From Myxococcus qinghaiensis (lineage in GTDB: Bacteria; Myxococcota; Myxococcia; Myxococcales; Myxococcaceae), in contig NZ_JAKCFA010000027.1 of the NCBI RefSeq assembly GCF_024198215.1, positions 62,001-126,000 on the forward strand: a DNA stretch of 64,000 bases, in the 5' to 3' direction. Below, in pieces: positions 9,271 through 17,314 of this stretch; position 1 is the first letter of the stretch, and every line of letters starts with the position of its first letter. A model generated the notes under the pieces. The model searched no databases. It saw only the letters and a program-made list of their open reading frames with translations, and was not told the origin of the DNA. Both the position numbers and the translations under genes were made by a program.

Positions 9271-10728
9271 ATGGTGTCCCTGCTCCCGCCGCGCGTGTTG
9301 CTGCTGCTGTCCCTGGTCCTGGCCGCTCCGGCCAGCGCGGCCAGCGCGAAGAGCACCCAGCCCGCCGCCGATGAGGTCATGGGCATGCTGCGCAAGGTGG
9401 AGACAGCCCGGGTGCGCGGGACGCTGCGCGTGCTCGACAGTGAGTTGGAAGAGCAGGGGCGGACGCGGCCCCGGGACTTGATGCCGCGCGTCTACCGGGC
9501 GTGGCTCACCTTCCCGGCGGACACCTGCTGGAACGAGCTGAAGGCCCTGTCCACGCTGGAGCCGGAGAACCCCTGGCCGCACCTGGGCATGGGGCTCATC
9601 TACATCCGCTGGGGCCTCTTGTCGGAGGCGAAGGGGCCGCTGGCCGCCGCGAAGCGGACGTCGCCCGACTTCGCGCCCGCGCTGTGGGGCGAGGCGCTGC
9701 TGCTCCAGGCGGAGGGCAAGCCCGCGGAGGCGGAGGCGCGCCTGCGCGAGTCGCTGTCCAGGCTGGACGCGCCCCAGGTGCGCACCGCGCTGGGGCTGCT
9801 GCTGGCGGCGAAGCCCGGCCGGGAGGCAGAGGCGCGCGCGGAGCTGTCGCGCTCCGTGGACGCGTGGCCGGAGCAACCCGAGGCGCTGCGCAAGCTGGCC
9901 TCGCTGGCCCAGGCGGCCAAGGACGTGCGCGCGGCGGCGTCGGCGGGAGAGAAGCTGGTCGCCCTCAAGCCCGCGGACAGGGAGGCCCACCGGCTCCAGG
10001 CGGACCTGTGGTTCGCCGCGTCCGAGAAGGACAAGGCCGCCCGCTCGCTGGAGCGTTATGTGGAACTGGGGGGCGCGGAGCCTGGAGCCCTGGCGCTGCT
10101 CGCCCGCGTCTACGCGGAGCTGTCGCGCCCCGCGGACGAGGAGAAGGCCCTGGTCCGCCTCATCGACGTGGAGCTGAAGGACCCGGAGCCGCTCTTGCGA
10201 CTGGCGGAGCTGACCGAGGCGCGCGCGGAGGCCGCCGCCAGCGAGGGTTTCCTGGTGAAGGCGTCCGAGCGGGCGCCGGAGCGCTCCGACATCCACGTGC
10301 GCCGGGCCCGCCTGTGCATGAAGCAGGAGCGCTGGAAGGACGCGCTGGTGTCCTACCGCGCGGCGCTCGCGGCCCCGGAGCGGAAGGTGCCGGAGGCGGA
10401 AGGCGAGACGGCGGAGCTGGTGCGGCGCTTCCGCCTGCCCGCGACACCGGCCAAGGGTGCGTCGGACAAAATCTACAGCCGGGTGTCATTGGGCCTGGTG
10501 GCGCTCTACATGGAGCGCCTCAAGGAGGTGCCGGAGCTCAAGGGCAACCTCAAGCTCGGCGTCCAGGTGGACGCCTCCGGGAAGGCCACGCAGGTGAGCG
10601 TGCTCTACGACAGCCTGGGGGACCCCTTCATCGCGGGCCACGCGTACTTCGCCTTCCTGGACGCGCAGTACCCACCCGGCCAGGACGAGCCCGTCTTCCA
10701 GTACGTCTTCCGGCCGCCGCCCAGATAG
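9271..10728 (+). CDS. TPR-repeat protein with TonB-C-like end
   Basis: A 485-residue secreted protein: signal peptide at 1-22, then Ala/Leu/Glu-rich helical hairpins typical of tetratricopeptide repeats from about 45 to 400. The last 65 residues change character to beta-like (KLGVQVDASGKATQVSVLYDS, then a Phe/Tyr-rich end), resembling the small C-terminal domain of TonB/AgmX-type proteins, where a short strand module contacts partners. It probably acts as a periplasmic scaffold. The ATG at 9271 was preferred over the in-frame GTG at 9241 because it starts the signal peptide directly; neither has a strong ribosome site. It converges with the next gene across 31 bp. Confidence 0.65.
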   Translation: MVSLLPPRVLLLLSLVLAAPASAASAKSTQPAADEVMGMLRKVETARVRGTLRVLDSELEEQGRTRPRDLMPRVYRAWLTFPADTCWNELKALSTLEPENPWPHLGMGLIYIRWGLLSEAKGPLAAAKRTSPDFAPALWGEALLLQAEGKPAEAEARLRESLSRLDAPQVRTALGLLLAAKPGREAEARAELSRSVDAWPEQPEALRKLASLAQAAKDVRAAASAGEKLVALKPADREAHRLQADLWFAASEKDKAARSLERYVELGGAEPGALALLARVYAELSRPADEEKALVRLIDVELKDPEPLLRLAELTEARAEAAASEGFLVKASERAPERSDIHVRRARLCMKQERWKDALVSYRAALAAPERKVPEAEGETAELVRRFRLPATPAKGASDKIYSRVSLGLVALYMERLKEVPELKGNLKLGVQVDASGKATQVSVLYDSLGDPFIAGHAYFAFLDAQYPPGQDEPVFQYVFRPPPR

Positions 10729-10759
10729 TGGCGGCCGGCCGGAAGGCCCCTGTCCCGCA

Positions 10760-11470
10760 TCACTCCTCGTCGGAGTTGCCGCTGCCGCCGTAGCCGCGGG
10801 CCTCGCCGTTCAGCTTCTCCCAGTCGGAGCGGGCCTGGCGCTCGACGCGAAGGCGCTCATCCACCTGGCGCTGCGCCTCCTCCGTGTTGCGCTGGGCGTT
10901 GGCCACCGCGCTGGTGAACTCGGCCTCCGACAGCTCCTTGGCGCGCACGTCGTCGCTGTTGCGCAGCGCCACCAGCTCGGTCTGACGCAGGCGTGCGTCG
11001 GCCAGCTCCAGCTCGCGCTGGCGCAAGTCCCTGCGGGCCTTCTGCGTTTCAATGGCGCGCTGACGCCACAGGAGCTGGGCGTGAGCGGCCGCCTGCCTGG
11101 TCTCCATGGTCTTCAGCTCGGCCTGGGCTTGCGAGATGTTGGACGCCCGGCCGGTCGCCTGCGCGGCCTCGACGGCCGTCTTGTTCGCCTCCGTGGAGAG
11201 CTTCGCGGCTTCTTCATTGCGCTCGGCGACCTGGGCCGCGCGCTCCGCATCCTTCACGGCGACCTCCGCGCGCTTCACCTCGTCCTGGGCCTTGAGCCGC
11301 TCCGCCTGGGCGTTGCGCACGTCGCCCAGCTGCGACTCGGGCACCCGAGCCATCCAGGATTCATCGACCTGCTGCTTGCTCGCGGAGCGCGATGAGCTGC
11401 ATCCGCCGAGCACCAGGGCCGTTCCCAACACCACACCTGTCAGCACCTGACGCCTTCTGTTCTGGAACAT
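10760..11470 (-). CDS. Coiled-coil lipoprotein (DUF4398-like)
   Basis: A 236-residue lipoprotein (lipobox LGGC, Cys24) whose body is almost entirely Ala/Glu/Gln/Arg-rich and predicted as a long alpha-helical coiled coil (about 45-220), ending in a short Gly/Ser/Glu tail. It resembles outer-membrane-anchored coiled-coil proteins of the DUF4398/OmpA-associated type. These often sit before OmpA-like genes, but none lies next to this one here. A GAGGAAA ribosome site precedes the ATG. Function is unknown; a structural spacer in the periplasm is a guess from the shape. Confidence 0.75.
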   Translation of the reverse strand: MFQNRRRQVLTGVVLGTALVLGGCSSSRSASKQQVDESWMARVPESQLGDVRNAQAERLKAQDEVKRAEVAVKDAERAAQVAERNEEAAKLSTEANKTAVEAAQATGRASNISQAQAELKTMETRQAAAHAQLLWRQRAIETQKARRDLRQRELELADARLRQTELVALRNSDDVRAKELSEAEFTSAVANAQRNTEEAQRQVDERLRVERQARSDWEKLNGEARGYGGSGNSDEE

Positions 11471-11664
11471 GTTTCCTCCTCACGTCGCGAGTCGTTGCCT
11501 GCTCGACACGGTAGGCACTCAGCGGTGGTGAGGCAGTCGGCACTGCAGTGCATCGGGTGGTCGCCCCGTCAGCAGCCGAGCGATGGCCCTGTCGACTCCC
11601 AGGGGGATGCCACCCCCGGAGGAGGGCCTGCTCGCCGGCCTGCTCCCCCAGGTGTCGCGCGGGC

Positions 11665-12474
11665 TCAGCGCTTCTCGAGGATGACCGCGTAGAACTCGAT
11701 GCCGACGCCCTCGCGGTCCTCCTCGGTGATGTGGTTCAGCGGCAGGCCCAGGAACTCCCGCACCGTCATCACCCCGCCGGGGCCGGGCGTCCAGGGGCCG
11801 CACAGGTCCAGGTACTCGCGCAGCGAGTAGAGCTGGAAGGACTCGCCCATCTTCTGGAACATGCCGACGAACTGCTCCCACTTCGGCGTGCTCAACCCGG
11901 GGGCCTTCGTCTCGAAGGTCGCGAAGAGCTTCGAGCCGGGCGCGGCCCAGTCATACAAATCCTTGAAGAACTTCCGGTTCTCCTCCGAGGAGAGGAACAC
12001 GGTGATGCCGTTGGCGCCGAAGGCCACGCGGCGCTCTCCGTCCAGGAAGGCCTGCACGTCGGGGCGGCGCAGGAAGTCGCCCGCGGAGCGGATGTCGCAC
12101 TCCATGTAGCGCGTGTTCGGATTGTCCCCGAGCAGGTGCTTGCCGGTGGAGATGGTGAGCGGGTTGATGTCGGTGTAGAGCACCTTGGCCTGGGGCAGCA
12201 CGGAGTGGACGTGGTCGCTCGTGGGCAGGCCGGACGCGAAGTCCACCCAGTGGTGGAAGCCGTCCGAGGACAGGCGCTGGGCGGCGGAGCGCAGGCAGCC
12301 GCGCAGCATGCGCAGCCACTTCCGGGTGGAGGGCACCAGCGAGAACATGAACTCCGCGGCCTGTCGGTCCACCTCGAAGTGGTGGGTGCCTCCCAGGGTG
12401 TAGTCGTAGATGCGGGCGGCGTCGGGCACGTGGGGATTGACGCCTGGGATGCGGGCCAGCTCCGGGTTGTCCAT
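11665..12474 (-). CDS. SAM-dependent methyltransferase of the DUF574 (Methyltransf_19) type
   Basis: 269 residues. The N-terminal signature NPHVPDAARIYDYTLGG, then the VDFASGLPTSDHVH loop and LYTDINPL acidic strand, match the S-adenosyl methyltransferase family PF04672. The glycine-rich loop binds SAM and the Asp binds its ribose. These proteins are most abundant in actinobacteria and their substrates are mostly unknown. The ATG at 12474 follows a GGAG ribosome site and gives the family's normal start; in-frame codons upstream run into the kelch gene. It lies 44 bp after the kelch-type gene on the same strand, so the two probably form an operon. Confidence 0.85.
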   Translation of the reverse strand: MDNPELARIPGVNPHVPDAARIYDYTLGGTHHFEVDRQAAEFMFSLVPSTRKWLRMLRGCLRSAAQRLSSDGFHHWVDFASGLPTSDHVHSVLPQAKVLYTDINPLTISTGKHLLGDNPNTRYMECDIRSAGDFLRRPDVQAFLDGERRVAFGANGITVFLSSEENRKFFKDLYDWAAPGSKLFATFETKAPGLSTPKWEQFVGMFQKMGESFQLYSLREYLDLCGPWTPGPGGVMTVREFLGLPLNHITEEDREGVGIEFYAVILEKR

Positions 12475-12518
12475 GCTGTCTCCGTCGGGGTGTGGGCTGA
12501 GGAAAAGAGGGACGGCCT

Positions 12519-13628
12519 TCAGGGCCGCCAGATTTCGGAGGTGGTCTCCAGCGAGCCATCGGGCGCGACGCGCGTGGTGCCCGCGACCAGGTACGCGCCG
12601 TCGCCCAGCGGGACGACCAGGTGCCCGGCGCGGCCGACGGCGAGCGGCATCCCGGGGCTCCAGCTCCCGGTGTCCGGACTCCACACCTCCACGTCGGTGG
12701 CTTCACCGTAGGGGTCCGAGCGCAGCCCACCGGACACCACGGCCCGTCCCTCCGGGAGCGCGGTGAGCGTGAAGCTGGAGCGGGCCAGCCCGAGCGCCCC
12801 CGTCGCGGTCCACTGCTCGGTGCGCGGGTCGAAGAGCTCGGCGCTCGTGAGCACGGTGCCGTGGTTCCAGCCGCCCACGACGAGGATGCGTCCATCGGAC
12901 AGGGTGACGCCGGCGGCCTCGTCCCGCTCCTCGGTGAGCGGATGGGGCGCGGTCCTCCACGTCCGGCCCGAGGGCTCGAAGACTTCGGTGCTCACGTTGA
13001 GCGGAGGCGCCAGATGCTGGCCTTCGATGACGGCGAAGCCGAAGCCGTTGTCACGTCCACCGGCGATGACGATGCGCTCACCGCTCACGCACACGGGGCC
13101 GGTGTGGAAGATGCGGACCGTCTGGCCCGCGGGCTCCCACGCCGTGGCGCCGGGGCGCAGCCATTCCGCGCGCGTTCCCCGCTCCAGGTCATCGTCATGG
13201 TCCGCGCCCAGCACCACCACGGTGCCGTCCGGCAGCACGTGCGCGACGGGGTTCGAGCGCGCCGCCCGCAGCGTCGGACCTGGAACGAAGCGCCGGGTGT
13301 CCGGCTCCCAGAAGAGGGTGCTGTCCAGCTCCGGGCGCGGGTTGTCCCGTCCGCCGATGAGCAGCACGCGGCCGTCCGGCAGCGCCACCGCGGCGTGGTC
13401 CTGACGGGGCTCGGGAAGGGGAGACACCTCCAACCACTCCTCCCGCGCGGTGTCCCAGAGCGCCGCGCCCGCCGAGGTCCGGGGCGTGGCGCCGCCGCCG
13501 TCCTTGTGCCAGCCCTGTCCCCCCGCGAGCAGCGCCCCGCCGGCGACGGCCGTCAGGCTGAACCCGTCGAGCCAGAGGCCGGAGTACGGGACGCGCCTGC
13601 GCGCGGTGGAGGGAGGGCGGGAAGTCAT
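12519..13628 (-). CDS. Kelch-repeat beta-propeller protein
   Basis: 369 residues with at least five kelch-like repeats, seen as recurring DGRVLLIGG, DGTVVVLGA, GERIVIAGG, DGRILVVGG and EGRAVVSGG strands spaced about 50 residues apart, each followed by an aromatic/proline stretch. No signal peptide is evident, so it may be cytoplasmic, unlike the secreted kelch proteins common in myxobacteria. The fold is a six- or seven-blade propeller used for protein or glycan binding. It is cotranscribed with the downstream methyltransferase. A specific partner cannot be inferred. Confidence 0.8.
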   Translation of the reverse strand: MTSRPPSTARRRVPYSGLWLDGFSLTAVAGGALLAGGQGWHKDGGGATPRTSAGAALWDTAREEWLEVSPLPEPRQDHAAVALPDGRVLLIGGRDNPRPELDSTLFWEPDTRRFVPGPTLRAARSNPVAHVLPDGTVVVLGADHDDDLERGTRAEWLRPGATAWEPAGQTVRIFHTGPVCVSGERIVIAGGRDNGFGFAVIEGQHLAPPLNVSTEVFEPSGRTWRTAPHPLTEERDEAAGVTLSDGRILVVGGWNHGTVLTSAELFDPRTEQWTATGALGLARSSFTLTALPEGRAVVSGGLRSDPYGEATDVEVWSPDTGSWSPGMPLAVGRAGHLVVPLGDGAYLVAGTTRVAPDGSLETTSEIWRP

Positions 13629-13966
13629 GGCGCCATCGTATTCCGACCCCGCCCTCGGGCGCTCCTGGACGGGGGAGGTCTCCGGTGACCTGGAGGTGGG
13701 GAGGCGGGGCGGTGGCGCTCGGGGCAGACGGGTGGCGCGGGAGGACGGCGGGGCCTGGAATCACAACCTGGGAGGGTGGGCGAGGCGGGGGTGTCCTGTG
13801 CAAAGGCTTGTCTCGCGAGCAGGTCCGGTGGTTGTCTGGCCGTTCGAGCCGTGCCGAGAGAGGGGGAGCCGACGTGACTGTCTGGGGTTGTCGGCTCGGC
13901 GCCTTCCCGGCGCGCCGGGGCTCGTGACAGGAATTGCAAGACCCGTGGTCTGGAGCAGGGGGACTC
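13629..13966. other. 338-bp intergenic spacer before the RCC1 cluster
   Basis: This divergent spacer separates the kelch gene from the first RCC1 gene and must hold promoters for both. I see no reading frame with a convincing start, no tRNA and no perfect -35/-10 pair. A G-rich ribosome site (CAGGGGG) precedes the RCC1 start at 13967. Confidence 0.5.
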
Positions 13967-16900
13967 ATGCGACAAAATGGGAGAAGTGTGTCTGGCCTCA
14001 TGGCGTGGTGCGGGGTGTTGTGCGCGCTATGGCTGGTGGGGTGCACCGAGCGCGGCGCGAGTGACAGCGCGGCGCGGCTCGCGTCGTCGCGCGCGGCGGA
14101 GGGCGTCGCCCGGCAGGGCACGGTGCTCGCGGGGCGCAATCACACCCTGGCGCTGCGCCTGGACGGGACGGTGTGGGCCTGGGGTGGCAACACCTTCGGG
14201 CAGCTGGGCAATGGCACCCTGCGCCCCCGGCCCACGCCGGTGCGGGTGTGGCGGCTGTCCAGCATCAGCGCCATCGGCGCGGGGGAGCAGCACTCGCTGG
14301 CCTTGAAGTCGGACGGGACGGTGTGGTCCTGGGGTTGGAACAACAACGGCCAGCTCGGAGATGGCGGCCTCGTCTCGCGCTCGGTGCCCGCGGCCGTGTC
14401 GGGGCTGACGAACGTGGTGTCCATCGCGGCCGGGTTCTCCCACTCCCTGGTGCTCAAGTCGGACGGCACCGTCTGGGCCTGGGGCCTCAACGCGGCGGGA
14501 CAGCTGGGGGATGGGACGACGACGCGACGCCTGTCACCCGTCCAGGTGCAGGGCCTGTCCGGCGTGGTGGCGATTGCCGCGGGCAACGTGCACTCGCTGG
14601 CGCTCACGGCGGATGGGCGGCTGTGGACGTGGGGTGGCAACGTGGACGGCCAGCTCGGCACGGGGACCCTGGTGGGCCGCACGCTGCCCGGGTTCCTGTC
14701 CGGCATGTCGGGCGTGACGGCGCTGTCGGGCGGAGGCTCGCACTCGGTGGTGCTGAAGAATGACGGCACGGTGTGGAGCTGGGGGAAGAACGACGAGGGA
14801 CAGCTGGGCCTGGGCACCACGACGGCCAGCCTCGTCCCCGCGCAGGTGCCGGGGCTGACGGGCGTGGCGGCGGTGGTGGGCGGCGGCCAGCACTCGGTGG
14901 CCTTGAAGGTCGACGGCACGGTGTGGGCCTGGGGAAGCAACCAGCGCGCGCAGCTGGGTGACGGGACGCAGACGCAGCGGCTGTCGCCGTTCCAGGTGCC
15001 GGGGCTCACGCAGGTCAAGGGCGTGTCGGCGGGAGGCGGGCAGCACTCGGTGGCGGTGAAGGCGAACGGCGACTTGTGGGCCTGGGGCTCCAACACCGAA
15101 GGCCAGGTGGGGGACGGCACGTATCTGATGAAGCTCACGCCCACGCTGACGCGAGGGCTGTTGGACCGCGTGGAGGTCTCCGAGCACTACACCCACTCCG
15201 TGGCGACGAAGGTGGATGGGACCGCCTGGGGCTGGGGCGCCAACGGCGACGGCCAGCTCGGAGACGGCACGCTCGTCGCTCGCTGGGCGCCCGTCCAGTC
15301 CACGGGGCTGTCCCAGGTGGGCTCGCTCTCCGCGGGCTTCGCGCACGTCGTCGCGCTCCAGGAGGATGGGAGGCTGTGGGCCTGGGGCAGCAATGGCTTC
15401 GGTGCGCTGGGCGACGGGACGACGACGTCTCGCCTCCTGCCGACGCTGGTGCCGGGGCCCGTGGTGGCCATGTCGGCGGCGGCGGGCGGGCGGCATACCC
15501 TGGCGGTGAAGACAGACGGCTCGGTCTGGGCCTGGGGTGAGAATGCCTTCGGCCAGCTCGGAGACGGGACCCAGGTGACACGCACCTCGCCCGTGCGAAT
15601 CGCGGGCGTGGAGGGCGTGGTGTCCGTCGTCGCGGGCACCTCGCATTCCCTCGCGTTGAAGGCGGATGGCACCGTCTGGATGTGGGGCTACAACGACACG
15701 CTCGAGCTGGACGACGTCACGGGGACGGAGCTGCTCGTGCCCACCCAGGTGGCGGGGCTCTCGGACGTGGTGGCCGTGGCCGCCGGACTCTGTCATTCGC
15801 TGGCCCTGAAGGCGGATGGCACCGTCTGGGCCTGGGGGAACAACGACCAGGGCCAACTGGGTGACGGCTCCTTCACGTCCCGGCTGGTGCCCGCCCAGGT
15901 GCCGGGGCTGACGGGCGTGGTGGCCCTGGGCGGCGGCGGATTGCAGTCGGGGGCGTTGAAGGCGGATGGCTCGGTCTGGCTCTGGGGCGCGAATGGCGGC
16001 GGGCAGCTGGGCGGCGGCATCTCTCCGTCGCGCGCCGTGCCCACGCAGGTGGTGGGCCTCACCGGCGTGCGCACGCTGGCGGTGGGTGGGACGCATTCGC
16101 TGGCGGTCAAGGACGACGGCTCCGTGTGGGCCTGGGGAAAGAACAGCACGGGCCAGATTGGCGACGGGAATCAGAACCGCCTGTCGAGCCCGGCGCGCGC
16201 CACGGGCCTCACCTCCCGCGCCGTGGAGGCGGGACTGGCGCACTCCCTGTCGGTGACGCTGGACGGGCGGGTGCAGGCGTGGGGGGCCAACGGCGCGGGA
16301 CAGCTGGGCGACGGCACCATGACGTCCAGGCCGTTGCCCGTCTTCGTGTCGGGGCTCACGAACGTTGTCGGCGTCTCGGCGGGACAAGGGCACTCGCTGG
16401 CGGTGAAGGCGGATGGAACGGTGTGGGCCTGGGGCTCGAACGGCTCGGGGCAGCTCGGGGATGGGACCACCACGGGGCGCCTGACGCCGGTGCAGGTGTC
16501 GGCCCTCGGCGGAGTCCTGGCCGTGTCCGCGGGGGCGCTGCACTCGCTGGCGCTCCTGGGCGACGGCACGGTGTGGGCCTGGGGCGCGAATACGTCGGGA
16601 CAGTTGGGAGATGGCACCTCCACCATGCGCACCACGCCGGTGCAGGTCTTCGGGGTGAGCGAAGCGGCCTCCATCTCCGCGGGCAACAACTTCTCGTTGG
16701 CCCTGGCCATGTCCGGGATGGTGTCCTCGTGGGGCAACAACTCGCAGGGACAGTTGGGGAGCGGGAACTTCTCGTCCCGGAACTACGGCGACTACGTGGA
16801 GGAGATGAACTCCGTCATCCGCATCGTCGCCGGGGAGACCCATGCCCTGGCCGTGCGCGTGGATGGAACCGTCTGGTCCTGGGGCTCCAACACCTACGGA

Positions 16901-17254
16901 GAGGCAGGCAACAACCAGACGGGCACCAACGAGTGGCCCGTGAGGACGCTGGCGCAGGCGGGCGCGGTGTCCGTGACGGCGGGCGCGAACTACAGCGTCG
17001 CGGTGCTGGCGGGAGGCTCCGTCTGGAGCTGGGGGCGCAATCACCTGGGCCAGTTGGGAGAGGGGAGCACCGCCACGCAGCGGCTGATTCCCACCCACGT
17101 TCCCAGCTTCTACGCGCACTCCGTCGCCGCCGGCACCGCGCACACGCATGCGATTCGGGGAGACCGGAGTGTGTGGTCCTGGGGTGACAGCGGCTCGGGG
17201 CAGCTCGGCACGGGCCTGTCTCCCGTCCGGGTGTCACCCGTGAGGGTCTGGTAG
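13967..17254 (+). CDS. Giant RCC1-repeat lipoprotein 1 (21 blades)
   Basis: The 1095-residue protein has a lipoprotein signal (lipobox LVGC) and then 21 consecutive RCC1 repeats of about 50 residues, each built on HSLALK.DGTVWAWG.N..GQLGDG. Twenty-one equals three 7-blade propellers, and the final repeat is a half unit ending in VRVW, as expected if the ends close the ring. Repeat 11 lacks GQLGDG. RCC1 propellers bind proteins or nucleic acids; bacterial secreted forms have no established partner. Nothing suggests guanine-nucleotide exchange. It is the first of three tandem paralogues; only 60 bp separate it from the next, so cotranscription is likely. The ATG at 13967 is placed by a GGGGG ribosome site and the lipobox. 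Confidence 0.93.
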   Translation: MRQNGRSVSGLMAWCGVLCALWLVGCTERGASDSAARLASSRAAEGVARQGTVLAGRNHTLALRLDGTVWAWGGNTFGQLGNGTLRPRPTPVRVWRLSSISAIGAGEQHSLALKSDGTVWSWGWNNNGQLGDGGLVSRSVPAAVSGLTNVVSIAAGFSHSLVLKSDGTVWAWGLNAAGQLGDGTTTRRLSPVQVQGLSGVVAIAAGNVHSLALTADGRLWTWGGNVDGQLGTGTLVGRTLPGFLSGMSGVTALSGGGSHSVVLKNDGTVWSWGKNDEGQLGLGTTTASLVPAQVPGLTGVAAVVGGGQHSVALKVDGTVWAWGSNQRAQLGDGTQTQRLSPFQVPGLTQVKGVSAGGGQHSVAVKANGDLWAWGSNTEGQVGDGTYLMKLTPTLTRGLLDRVEVSEHYTHSVATKVDGTAWGWGANGDGQLGDGTLVARWAPVQSTGLSQVGSLSAGFAHVVALQEDGRLWAWGSNGFGALGDGTTTSRLLPTLVPGPVVAMSAAAGGRHTLAVKTDGSVWAWGENAFGQLGDGTQVTRTSPVRIAGVEGVVSVVAGTSHSLALKADGTVWMWGYNDTLELDDVTGTELLVPTQVAGLSDVVAVAAGLCHSLALKADGTVWAWGNNDQGQLGDGSFTSRLVPAQVPGLTGVVALGGGGLQSGALKADGSVWLWGANGGGQLGGGISPSRAVPTQVVGLTGVRTLAVGGTHSLAVKDDGSVWAWGKNSTGQIGDGNQNRLSSPARATGLTSRAVEAGLAHSLSVTLDGRVQAWGANGAGQLGDGTMTSRPLPVFVSGLTNVVGVSAGQGHSLAVKADGTVWAWGSNGSGQLGDGTTTGRLTPVQVSALGGVLAVSAGALHSLALLGDGTVWAWGANTSGQLGDGTSTMRTTPVQVFGVSEAASISAGNNFSLALAMSGMVSSWGNNSQGQLGSGNFSSRNYGDYVEEMNSVIRIVAGETHALAVRVDGTVWSWGSNTYGEAGNNQTGTNEWPVRTLAQAGAVSVTAGANYSVAVLAGGSVWSWGRNHLGQLGEGSTATQRLIPTHVPSFYAHSVAAGTAHTHAIRGDRSVWSWGDSGSGQLGTGLSPVRVSPVRVW

Positions 17255-17314
17255 CGCGGCGTTGGGAGTGGAAGTCCTCGTCGTCGTCGGGCTGTCTGAG
17301 AAAAGGGGTGTGCC

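Noticed and set aside
14534..17149. Long open frames on the minus strand opposite the RCC1 genes
   Set aside because: They are Arg/Pro/His-rich by-products of the repetitive G+C-rich sequence and lack starts or domains.
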